Source: Kineosphaera sp039812485 (GTDB lineage Bacteria; Actinomycetota; Actinomycetes; Actinomycetales; Dermatophilaceae). Taken from it: 30,690 bases of DNA. The notes under the pieces are model-generated. The model saw only the letters and a list, made by a program, of their open reading frames with translations. It made no database searches and was not told the origin of the DNA. Positions 16,359 to 23,936 of this stretch are shown here, one piece after another. Every line of letters begins with the position of its first letter. Position 1 is the first letter of the stretch. Location of the stretch: NCBI GenBank assembly GCA_039812485.1, contig JBDIAP010000027.1:1-30690 (forward strand). Reading direction: 5' to 3'. The translations under genes were made by a program, and so were the position numbers.

Positions 16359-19300
16359 TCAGCGGTTCGGCGACTCCGGTCCCGGCCCCGGCGGCAGGTC
16401 GGGCCCGGGAAGGCCGAGGTCGGCGATGGCGGCCACGTAGCGGTCGACGTGGCGCAGCTTGACGTGCTCGTAGCCACGCACGAGGTCGGGCAGCGCCGCG
16501 AACGCCACGGCCCGCTCGTAGCTGCTCAGCGTGAGCCCGTCGACCAGGGCGTGCAGCACCCAGCGGTAGTGCCGCAGCAGCTCGCGCTCGACGCGGCGCA
16601 CGCGGGCGTGGCCGAACGGATCGAGCGCGGTGCCCCGCAGCCGCTTCATCGGCGCGAGCGCGCGCAGCGCCACGTGGGTCGGCGGGGAGAAGCCGATCTT
16701 GGCGGTGCGGCCGAGGGCGCGCAGCACCGGTGGGTGCAGGCGGAACGTCACGTCGGTGCCGCCGGGCACCGCCGCGCGCGCGAAGCGGTCGGCGTCGGCG
16801 CGGGTCAGCAGTCGCGCGACCTCGTATTCGTCCTTGTAGGCCGTGAGCTTGTAGAGGTAGCGAGCGACGGCCTCCGAGAGCCGCGTGTCGTCGGTGACGG
16901 CCCGCTCGGCGCGCCACACGGCGTCGACGACGCGCACGTAGTCCTGCGCGCACGAAGCGTCCTGGAAGCCGACGAGGTCCACCGCGCGCAGCCGCGCGAG
17001 ACGAGCGGTCTCGCCGGCGAACGCGGACTGGGCCAACGCCCGTGCCACGCTCGCCGGCGGCCGGTCGCGGTCTGCCCCCGCATCGCCTGCCGCCGGGACG
17101 CGCTCACCGTCGACGGCCCCCACCCGGGCCGGGGCACCTGATGCCGCGACACCGGTCGGGCTGTCGGCCGTGGCGGCACGCCGCTGGGCGCCGCCCGTCG
17201 CGGCACCCGCCCCGGCGACAGCCACGGCGAAGGCCGCTGGATCGGCCACGGACACGCGGCCCCACGCCAACGCGGCGAGGTTGGCGGCGACGGCGACGCC
17301 GTTGATCTCGATGGCCTCTCGCACGGCGGACGGTGGGAGCCGCAGCGCGCCCGACTCGACGGCCGCGCCGACGAGCAACAGGTTGGCCGCCGCGCTCGAG
17401 CCGAGCAGCGACCGGGCTGCGCCGAGCATGTCGAGGGTGTGCGTCGACGCAGCCGCGGTCGCCAGCCGCTCGAGCAGTTCGGGCACCGGCGCCTGATGCA
17501 GCCCGCGGTCGTAGACCTCCGCGCCGGTCGGCGTGACGCTCGTCGCGGCCACGGCCTGCGTGCGGGACGGGTCGCCATACCCGAGGTTGACCGGGTCCAC
17601 GGCGGTCAGCAGGTCGAAGACGAGGATCGCGTCGGCCCGCCCGGGCGTGATGCGGTTCGAGGGCTCGATCGGCCCGTCGGCCCGGAAGCGCAGGTGCCCG
17701 ACGACGGGTCCCGCCTTCTGCGACAGGCCGATCTGGTCGAGGAGGTCGACGGCATACCCCGCCCGCAGCGCGGCGGTCGCGAGGACCTGGTTGACGGTGA
17801 CGATGCCCGTGCCACCGACCCCGGCGAGCAGCACGTTCTGGGTGCCGGCCGGCGCGCCCTCGCGCATCCAGGCGGGGTCGGGCAGCTCAGGCGGCGTCGA
17901 CGTCTGCGCCCGCGGGGGACGCTCGGGCACCGCGACCGTCATGAACGCCGGGCAGTCCCCCAGCAGGCACGAGTAGTCGGTGTTGCACGTGCTCTGGTCG
18001 ATGCGGGTCTTGTCGCCGAACTCCGTGTCGACCGGCTGCACCGACAGGCAGTTGCTCTGCACGCCGCAGTCGCCGCAGCCCTCGCAGACGTCCTCGTTGA
18101 TGACGACGCGCCGCGCGCTCGGCGCGAGCAGCCCGCGCGAGCGCTGCCGGCGGGAGTCATTGGCACAGTGTTGTTGGTAGATGAGCATCGTGACGCCGGG
18201 CACGCCGCGCAGCAGCCGCTGCGCCTCGTCCATCCGATCCCGGTGCCAGACAAGGGTGCCCGCGGCCATCGCACCCGCATCGTGACGAGCCGGGTCGTCG
18301 GAGACGACGATGATCCGCGCGACCCCCTCGGCGGCGAGCTTGTGGGTCAGCGCCGGGATCGACAGCGCGCCCTGCGCATCCTGCGCGCCCGTCATCGCGA
18401 CGACGTCGTTGTGCAGGAGCTTGAACGTGATGTCGACCCCGGCGGCGACGCACGCCTGCACGGCGAGCTGCCCGGAGTGCGCGTAGGTGCCGTCGCCGAT
18501 GTTCTGGAAGACGTGCGGGATGTCGGTGAACGGCGCCTGCCCGATCCACTGCGCCCCCTCGCCACCCATCTGGGTGAAGCCGGTGACGGCGCTGTCGGTG
18601 CGCCGCGAGGTCGTCACGAGCGTGTGGCAGCCGATGCCGCCGGCAGCGAGCGAGCCATCGGGCACGGCGGTGGACCGGTTGTGCGGGCAGCCCGAGCAGA
18701 AGTAGGGCGCCCGCGCGACCGGCAGGATCGGCAACGGCGCGCGCGGGGCCGGCGGTGCCGTCAGCGGCAGGACCTGCGCGAAGACCCGCCGCAACGGCTC
18801 GTGCAGCCGGCCCGGAGTCAGCTCGCCGTCGGCGGGCACGAGGCGAGCACCGTCGGCGTCGAGCTTGCCGAGCACGCGCGGCGCGCCCGTCACCCCGTAG
18901 AGGGCATCCCGCACCTGCGCCTGCACGAACGACGTCTTGTCCTCGACGACGAGGATCTCCTCGAGGCCCTCGGCGAAGCGGCGCACGCCCGTCGGCTCCA
19001 GCGGCGTGATCAGCGCGACCCGCAGCACGCGCACCCCCGCCGCGGCGAGCGTGTCCTCGCCCGCGCCGAGGTCGAGCAGCGCCTGCATCGTCGAGTCGTA
19101 GGCGGGCCCTGCGGCGATGATGCCGCGCCGGGCCGGCGGTCCGCTCGTCGCCACAGAGTCCTGTGCGCCGACGGTGACGACGTCGAGGTCGTTGGCCCGG
19201 GCATACGCGTGCACCATCGCCGCGCGCGGGCCGACGAGCTGCGCCTCGACGGCGACGATGCGCGCGCTGCCGACGAGCGGCGGGCTCTGCCGGAAGCTCC

Positions 19301-19991
19301 ACGGCTCCCCCTCCCACGTCAGCTGTGGCGTCACGGGGTCGAGATGCGAGACCGCGTCGTCGACGGCCCAGGCCCCGTCGGCGACGTCGGCGACGATCTT
19401 GAGCGCGACGGGGCTGCCGCTGGCGCGGCTCAGCGCGACGGCGTGCAGCCCGAGCGTGACGACCTCGGCGGCGTTGCGAGGGAAGAGCACGGGGATGCCG
19501 AGGGCCGCGAGGGTGCGTTCGCTGACGGCGGGCACGGTCGAGGACTTCGCGGCGGGGTCGTCGCCGGCGAGCAGCACGACCCCGCCGGTGGGGTCGACGC
19601 CATACATCGTCAGGTGCCGCAGCGCGTCGGTGGCGCGATCGACCCCGGGGGCCTTGCCATACCAGACGCCGACGACGCCGTCGTGGCGTCGCCGGCCGGT
19701 CGGCAGATCGGTCTGGCTGCCCCAGACGCCGGTGGCGGCGATCTCCTCGTTGAGACCGGGCTGGAAGTGGATCGCGTTGGCGCGCAAGAGTTCCGGCTCG
19801 CCGGCGAGCATCTTGTCGAGGCCGCCCAGCGGGCTGCCTTGATATCCGCTGACGAAGAAGCCGACGTCGCGGCCGCGCCGGGCGTCGAGTGCGCGCTGCT
19901 CGACGAGGAGGCGCACGATGGCCTGCACCCCGGTCAACAGCGTCGGCGGGGCCCCCGAGCGGAAGCGATCGGCCAGGTCATATGCCGTCAT
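16359..19991 (-). CDS. Indolepyruvate ferredoxin oxidoreductase family protein (fused alpha/beta-type)
   Basis: This 1210-aa fused 2-oxoacid:ferredoxin oxidoreductase is expected to decarboxylate arylpyruvates such as indolepyruvate to the acyl-CoA, reducing ferredoxin. In order it has an N-terminal pyrimidine-binding domain; a cysteine cluster CSGCPHNRST near residue 431; a TPP-binding segment with FQNIGDGTYAHSG and a later Asn; a ferredoxin-like cluster CEGCGDCGVQSNC near 633 followed by CNTDYSCLLGDCP; and a gamma-type domain starting VGGTGIVTVNQVL near 722. The C-terminal part (about 965-1210) matches the extra domain of the fused family. A low-complexity Ala/Gly/Asp linker of roughly 60 residues separates the gamma domain from it. 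Start ATG 19991 follows a TACCGT box by six bases. It appears monocistronic. The true substrate is uncertain. Confidence 0.85.
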   Translation of the reverse strand: MTAYDLADRFRSGAPPTLLTGVQAIVRLLVEQRALDARRGRDVGFFVSGYQGSPLGGLDKMLAGEPELLRANAIHFQPGLNEEIAATGVWGSQTDLPTGRRRHDGVVGVWYGKAPGVDRATDALRHLTMYGVDPTGGVVLLAGDDPAAKSSTVPAVSERTLAALGIPVLFPRNAAEVVTLGLHAVALSRASGSPVALKIVADVADGAWAVDDAVSHLDPVTPQLTWEGEPWSFRQSPPLVGSARIVAVEAQLVGPRAAMVHAYARANDLDVVTVGAQDSVATSGPPARRGIIAAGPAYDSTMQALLDLGAGEDTLAAAGVRVLRVALITPLEPTGVRRFAEGLEEILVVEDKTSFVQAQVRDALYGVTGAPRVLGKLDADGARLVPADGELTPGRLHEPLRRVFAQVLPLTAPPAPRAPLPILPVARAPYFCSGCPHNRSTAVPDGSLAAGGIGCHTLVTTSRRTDSAVTGFTQMGGEGAQWIGQAPFTDIPHVFQNIGDGTYAHSGQLAVQACVAAGVDITFKLLHNDVVAMTGAQDAQGALSIPALTHKLAAEGVARIIVVSDDPARHDAGAMAAGTLVWHRDRMDEAQRLLRGVPGVTMLIYQQHCANDSRRQRSRGLLAPSARRVVINEDVCEGCGDCGVQSNCLSVQPVDTEFGDKTRIDQSTCNTDYSCLLGDCPAFMTVAVPERPPRAQTSTPPELPDPAWMREGAPAGTQNVLLAGVGGTGIVTVNQVLATAALRAGYAVDLLDQIGLSQKAGPVVGHLRFRADGPIEPSNRITPGRADAILVFDLLTAVDPVNLGYGDPSRTQAVAATSVTPTGAEVYDRGLHQAPVPELLERLATAAASTHTLDMLGAARSLLGSSAAANLLLVGAAVESGALRLPPSAVREAIEINGVAVAANLAALAWGRVSVADPAAFAVAVAGAGAATGGAQRRAATADSPTGVAASGAPARVGAVDGERVPAAGDAGADRDRPPASVARALAQSAFAGETARLARLRAVDLVGFQDASCAQDYVRVVDAVWRAERAVTDDTRLSEAVARYLYKLTAYKDEYEVARLLTRADADRFARAAVPGGTDVTFRLHPPVLRALGRTAKIGFSPPTHVALRALAPMKRLRGTALDPFGHARVRRVERELLRHYRWVLHALVDGLTLSSYERAVAFAALPDLVRGYEHVKLRHVDRYVAAIADLGLPGPDLPPGPGPESPNR

Positions 19992-19997
19992 CGCCCC

Positions 19998-20003
19998 ACG
20001 GTA
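19998..20003 (-). promoter_or_regulatory. -10 box of the oxidoreductase gene (leaderless)
   Basis: Read on the minus strand, TACCGT lies six bases before the ATG at 19991. The pattern matches those before the LacI-type and kinase genes. The intervening GGGGCG could instead act as a ribosome binding site. Confidence 0.4.
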
Positions 20004-20041
20004 GGCGCCCTGAGGCAGTCCCGAAAACGAGGGCCGAAAGA

Positions 20042-20085
20042 CAGCGGCGGTCAGTGCTTTGAGTTCACGGCACTGACCGCCGCTG
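20042..20085 (-). terminator. Hairpin terminator of the lipoprotein esterase gene
   Basis: A perfect 16-bp inverted repeat (20042-20057 with 20070-20085, loop of 12) lies 19 bases after the esterase stop. On the minus strand it is followed by TCTTTC, a modest T-rich stretch. Confidence 0.8.
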
Positions 20086-20103
20086 ACTTTGCGGTCCGCC
20101 GCC

Positions 20104-21117
20104 TCAGCTCGTGACGTGCGCGTCCAGGAAGCGAATCAGCTGGTCCTTGAGCTCGGGCGTCGTGAAGAACTTCGCGTCGGCGTGCGCGGCGTCGATCTTC
20201 GTCATCTCGGTCGGCACTCCGGCGGCTTTGAGCGCGGCCTCGAACCGCTCGGCCTGAGCCGGCGGCGTCGTGCAGTCCTGGCTGCCGTAGAAGAGCAGGA
20301 CCGGCGGCGTCGAGGAGTTGACGTAGGTGATCGGGCTCGCCTTCGCGGCGATCGGCTCACCCTCGGGGCTGTCGGGGTCGGCCCCGATGAGCCGCCCGTG
20401 TGACGACTCCGCACCCGGCTTGGCCCGCTGGCACGGCCCGGAATGCTGGTCCTCGGTGCGCTTCGTGAGGTCGTAGATGCCGTAGTAGTCGACGATCGCC
20501 TTGACCTTGGTGTCGGTCTCGGTGACGCCGATGCTGCCCTGCAGGTCAGGCTTGTCCGACGTCATCGCGACCATCGTCGCCAGGTGCGCTCCCGCCGAAT
20601 CCCCGCCCAGCACGAAGCGATTGGGGTCGAGTCCGAACTGCCCGGCGTGGCTCTTGAGGTAGCGGGTGGCCGCCGCGATGTCCTGCATCGGCTCGGGGAA
20701 GGTGCCCTTGGGCGTGAGCCGGTAGTTGACTGCGGCGATCGCATAGCCGTGCTCCAGCAGCACGTCGCGCAGCTGGTTCATCTGGATCTCTTCGTTGTTG
20801 ATGTCGGCCTTGTCGCCGCCGGCCCAGCCGCCGCCGTGCACCCATACGACGGTCGGGAACGGCCCGGCGCCCTTGTCGGTGTCGGCCTTGGGCATGTAGA
20901 GGTCGAGTTTGTGCTCGGCCATGCCGTCGTCCGCATAGACGAGGTCGGTGCGCTTGGGCACGATGTCGACCGGCGCGACCGGCGAGGTCGTCGTGCCGGG
21001 CGCGGCGCTGCTCGATGCGGGCGCAGACGGCGACTGAGCCGCCGGCTGCGAGCCGGTGCCGCACGCGGCCAGCAGCAGCGCGGTGGACATTCCGATGACA
21101 AGTGCGCGAGCCCGCAC
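20104..21117 (-). CDS. Lipoprotein alpha/beta hydrolase (BD-FAE/esterase-like)
   Basis: This 337-aa exported lipoprotein has a short basic start, hydrophobic core and lipobox LLAAC (Cys19), followed by a Ser/Pro/Ala/Thr linker to about residue 50. The catalytic domain is of the hormone-sensitive-lipase/BD-FAE type: oxyanion motif HGGGW (94-98), nucleophile elbow GDSAG (Ser174), probable acid Asp281 (YGSQD) and His312 (DAAHAD). It likely hydrolyses esters at the outer membrane face; the substrate is unknown. GTG at 21117 is chosen because a GGGGGG ribosome binding stretch precedes it and the signal sequence starts there. It is divergent from the AMIN-like protein gene and ends at a strong hairpin. 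Confidence 0.82.
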   Translation of the reverse strand: MRARALVIGMSTALLLAACGTGSQPAAQSPSAPASSSAAPGTTTSPVAPVDIVPKRTDLVYADDGMAEHKLDLYMPKADTDKGAGPFPTVVWVHGGGWAGGDKADINNEEIQMNQLRDVLLEHGYAIAAVNYRLTPKGTFPEPMQDIAAATRYLKSHAGQFGLDPNRFVLGGDSAGAHLATMVAMTSDKPDLQGSIGVTETDTKVKAIVDYYGIYDLTKRTEDQHSGPCQRAKPGAESSHGRLIGADPDSPEGEPIAAKASPITYVNSSTPPVLLFYGSQDCTTPPAQAERFEAALKAAGVPTEMTKIDAAHADAKFFTTPELKDQLIRFLDAHVTS

Positions 21118-21449
21118 GAGTACCCCCCAAGATCCCTCTGCGTCGTCTTCGGCCGGTCCCTGCGGACCGGACCCCGCGCCCCAGCCTACGGGGCCGCCCG
21201 CGGCGGGTGGTTCGGGCGCGGGGCGTCCGACGCCCGCGCCGTGACCCGAAGGCGCGCGAGGAACGTTGGGGCGCAATCGGTTTCTCAGACGCGCGACGAT
21301 GCATACGGTGGCCGAACGATACGAGTTCGAGACCCTCATAGGTCTGGACACGGCCGCAGCCCGGGAGTATCACGGAGACACGTCGCGGCGACGAAGCCGC
21401 GGCGACGGCCCGGGGTGTGGGGACGCCCCGGCGATTCAGGGGGTCACAC
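21118..21449. other. 332-bp divergent intergenic region with small hairpins
   Basis: No gene is seen. Small inverted repeats include CGAAC/GTTCG (21313-21317, 21325-21329), AGACC/GGTCT (21330-21334, 21341-21345), CGCGGC/GCCGCG (21384-21389, 21396-21401) and CCGGGG/CCCCGG (21410-21415, 21426-21431). The last two lie directly before the AMIN-like gene and could shape its leader. I recognise no known riboswitch. Confidence 0.5.
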
Positions 21450-22112
21450 ATGAGCATCACCACGATCCGTCCGCATCGACGCGCCGCGCTGACGGCGCTC
21501 AGCGCCGCCGCCGTCGCGCTCGCCTGCGCGGCGCCGACCGGGGCGTGGGCAGCGCCGGGCGCAGCGAGCGCCCCGACCAGTGCGCCGACGACGACGGCGC
21601 CGGCGACCTCGGTCGGGGTGGCGCGCACTCCTGCTACCTCGGGGGCGCGCTGCGCGACCGCGTGGGGCACCGGCGCCAAGGGCACGCTGCCGGTCGCGCT
21701 GGGCCGCGACCATCTGGTAGGCGTCCGGGCCGGGCGGCAGGCGTGCTTCGACCGCATCGTGCTCGACCTCGACGGCGCGCTCGCCACGCGCGGCTACAGC
21801 GTGCGTTACGTGCGCTCGGTGCAGGAGGACGGCAGCGGAAGGACGGTGGCGCTGCGCGGGCGCGCGGCGCTCCAGGTCGTCGTCGGAGCACCGGCCTACG
21901 ACACCAAGGGCCGCGAGACGATCAAGGTGCCCAACCGCGCCGAGGTCGTCTCGACCCGCGGACTGCGGGCCGTCAAGCAGGTGGCCTGGGCGGGCTCGTT
22001 CGAGGGGCAGACGACGCTCGGCATCGGAGTCGACCAGCGGCGGCCGATGCGCGCGTTCGTGCTCGACGGCGGCACCGGCGGGCGCCTCGTCATCGACGTC
22101 GCGCACCGCTGA
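21450..22112 (+). CDS. Secreted AMIN-like domain protein
   Basis: This 220-aa protein has a clear signal peptide (basic start, long Ala-rich hydrophobic stretch, likely cleavage after AWA near residue 34) and an Ala/Thr/Pro-rich linker. A single beta-rich domain with two cysteines follows (GARCATAWG and RQACFDRIV), fitting the AMIN-like family of actinobacterial exported proteins. DRIVLDLDG and GRLVIDVAHR at the ends are typical. Relatives are thought to bind cell wall or polysaccharide, but the function of this one is unknown. ATG 21450 has AGGGGG upstream. It converges on the 489-aa orphan gene with only 19 bp between stops. Confidence 0.72.
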   Translation: MSITTIRPHRRAALTALSAAAVALACAAPTGAWAAPGAASAPTSAPTTTAPATSVGVARTPATSGARCATAWGTGAKGTLPVALGRDHLVGVRAGRQACFDRIVLDLDGALATRGYSVRYVRSVQEDGSGRTVALRGRAALQVVVGAPAYDTKGRETIKVPNRAEVVSTRGLRAVKQVAWAGSFEGQTTLGIGVDQRRPMRAFVLDGGTGGRLVIDVAHR

Positions 22113-22131
22113 TGGCGGCAACGGCGCAGCA

Positions 22132-23601
22132 TCAGACCCCGTCAGGACGTCTCTTGATCGAGGCGCTCGACCCCGCTGGGCTCGTGCTGTCGTCGCGGTG
22201 CAGGCCGATGGCGACCACTTCGCAACTCCACGACGGGTCACCGTCAGGGAAGCGGAGCGTCGGCACCATGTCCGGCAGTGTCAGGTGCGGTGTTGCGGGG
22301 TCTTCGTGGTCCAGCAGGAGGACGCGCCGATACTCGCAGCGATAGCCCGGGGCACGCACTCCGACATGGATCCAGCTCCGCTCGTCGGCGAGGTCGACGT
22401 CGGGCCCTCGGGCTGCCAGCCACGTGGTGAACGCCCACACACCGTCCTCGTCGGCTCGCGTCCAGCCCCGGTTCTCGCGGATGGCGGGATGCACGTCCCG
22501 GTCGTCGAAACAACCGTCCGGACCGCATCGCCACGCGTCGACCCGGGCCTGGACCGGCTCGCTGGTCGCCTGGTCATACACCCGAATCCACAGCAGCGGG
22601 TAGAAGTAGGCACCGGTCGCGTCGCCAGGTCCGGAGGACATCTGATCCCGAGTCCCCATGACCCGGGCATCGTCGAGGTGATGCGGCCACTCGGGGTGGT
22701 GCGAGATCGGCCCGATGTACTCCGAGAGGTAGGCCGTGGCGTCGACGTGCCAGTCTTCAGGCGACTTCGGCGCCGGCCACGGTGCGAGGTCGTCGGAGTC
22801 GAGGTCGAGTGGGGTGTCCGCCCGCACACACGGCACCGGCTCCTGCTGCCCGGGGAGGTACGCAATCTCGCGGACAGGGTCGTAATACAGCAGCCCCGCA
22901 GACTGCGCCTCGATGCGGACCGCCTCGAAAACCGCCTCCCAGAGGCCCAGTCCACCCTCCTCGTCCAGTCGCAGGTGCAGCCCGTCCTCCGCCGCGTACG
23001 TCTCCAACGACGCATGATCGACCGTGTAGGACTCGTCCGGCAGCTGCAGGCGCTCCCGCACCCGGGTGATGAGATCGGCGATGGCCGGCTCGATCACGCC
23101 CGATTCGCTCTCCGGCGGCCACGGCCTTGCGAGTCTCCAGGCGTCGAAGACCTCGCATGCGGCACGACCTTGGCTCGGCGCCGCGGAGACGAACACCTCG
23201 ACAGCATCGAAGAGACCGTACGGACCCTGCGGTGGCGGCATCCCGTCCGCCGGCTCGGCCTGCCCGGGCAGGAAGGCCAGCATCATGTGCGGGTCGTAGA
23301 GCATGAGGCCGAGTTCGGCCGCGGCCTCCTGGAAGGAGCCGTAGATCGCTTCCGCCTGCTCCAGGTCGACGTGCACCGACACGTAGATGCAGTCGTGCGC
23401 CACCGCCTCCTCCAGCGGCCGCCGGGTCTCGGCATACACCGCCTCGTCGGCCGCGGTCGTGCGTCGCCGCACCGCTGCGAGGAGGGCCGTCATCGGAGCC
23501 GTCGCCCGCCCCGTCGGCCAGTCGTCGCTGTGCGCGCGATAGGAGCTGTAGGGCGTCTCCCCCTCCCCAGGGACCGGCCCGACATAGAACTCCAGACTCA
23601 T
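22132..23601 (-). CDS. Orphan protein: duplicated N-terminal domain plus intradiol-dioxygenase-like C-terminal region
   Basis: I do not recognise this 489-aa protein as a named family. It has no signal peptide or membrane segment and is acidic and Trp/Pro-rich. Two internal repeats are visible, 139 residues apart: LGLMLYDPHMMLAFLPGQ (97-114) and AGLLYYDPVREIAYLPGQ (236-253), each preceded by a similar helix-rich stretch. The C-terminal region (about 332-430) follows the layout of intradiol dioxygenase/transthyretin-like beta sandwiches: VDAWRCGPDGCF, RGWTRADEDGVWAFTT, then WIHVGV. The first His of the usual H-x-H pair is Trp, and no ligand-position Tyr is evident, so it is probably not an active dioxygenase. 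It stands alone between an AMIN-like gene and a tRNA. The start at ATG 23601 begins the conserved-looking MSLEFYVGP. Confidence 0.6.
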   Translation of the reverse strand: MSLEFYVGPVPGEGETPYSSYRAHSDDWPTGRATAPMTALLAAVRRRTTAADEAVYAETRRPLEEAVAHDCIYVSVHVDLEQAEAIYGSFQEAAAELGLMLYDPHMMLAFLPGQAEPADGMPPPQGPYGLFDAVEVFVSAAPSQGRAACEVFDAWRLARPWPPESESGVIEPAIADLITRVRERLQLPDESYTVDHASLETYAAEDGLHLRLDEEGGLGLWEAVFEAVRIEAQSAGLLYYDPVREIAYLPGQQEPVPCVRADTPLDLDSDDLAPWPAPKSPEDWHVDATAYLSEYIGPISHHPEWPHHLDDARVMGTRDQMSSGPGDATGAYFYPLLWIRVYDQATSEPVQARVDAWRCGPDGCFDDRDVHPAIRENRGWTRADEDGVWAFTTWLAARGPDVDLADERSWIHVGVRAPGYRCEYRRVLLLDHEDPATPHLTLPDMVPTLRFPDGDPSWSCEVVAIGLHRDDSTSPAGSSASIKRRPDGV

Positions 23602-23700
23602 GCCGACCTCCCCGCCAGCCCTGACGTTCGACTCTCCATCATGCGGCTATGAGCCTGCAGCACCTTCTGCCCACGTCACGATGCATGCCAGTGCACCAGA

Positions 23701-23728
23701 AACGCCCCCGGCCGGAGCCGGGGGCGTT
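23701..23728 (-). terminator. Terminator of tRNA-Thr
   Basis: A perfect 12-bp stem (AACGCCCCCGGC and its complement) with a 4-base loop lies six bases beyond the tRNA 3' end. On the minus strand it is followed by TTTCTGG. Confidence 0.85.
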
Positions 23729-23733
23729 GTCTG

Positions 23734-23807
23734 AGCCGCTTGTCGGAATCGAACCGACGACCTATTCATTACGAGTGAATCGCTCTGGCCGACTGAGCTA
23801 AAGCGGC
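23734..23807 (-). tRNA. tRNA-Thr (anticodon CGT)
   Basis: This 74-nt minus-strand cloverleaf has acceptor GCCGCTT pairing with AAGCGGC and a D arm TAGCTCAGTCGGCCAGAGC. The anticodon stem ATTCA/TGAAT closes loop CTCGTAA, so the anticodon is CGT, which reads ACG (Thr). The T arm is GTCGG-TTCGATT-CCGAC. The CCA end is not encoded. Confidence 0.95.
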
Positions 23808-23834
23808 AGTGCGCCCGCATGGGACGCGAGGACC

Positions 23835-23862
23835 AGTATACGGATGCGGTGAGCGGCGCCAA
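23835..23862 (-). promoter_or_regulatory. Promoter of tRNA-Thr
   Basis: On the minus strand TTGGCG (23862-23857), a 16-bp spacer and TATACT (23840-23835) form a good sigma-70-type promoter, placing the transcript start about 20 nt before the mature tRNA. Confidence 0.65.
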
Positions 23863-23936
23863 ATCTCGGGGCGCGGCGGGGCGCGGTGCCCGGCGCCGCG
23901 CTCCGGGCAGCTCAGCAGCGGTCCGTCACGAATCGG

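Noticed and set aside
17439..20114. Long open frame on the plus strand opposite the oxidoreductase
   Set aside because: No domain is visible, composition is typical of antisense frames, and the opposite strand has an unambiguous 1210-aa enzyme.
21380..21449. Possible riboswitch (for example cyclic-di-AMP type) before the secreted AMIN-like gene
   Set aside because: Only small GC-rich hairpins are present; the conserved core sequences of that class were not found.
23647..23862. 71-aa open frame on the minus strand
   Set aside because: It runs through the tRNA-Thr gene and its terminator, so it is not a protein gene.
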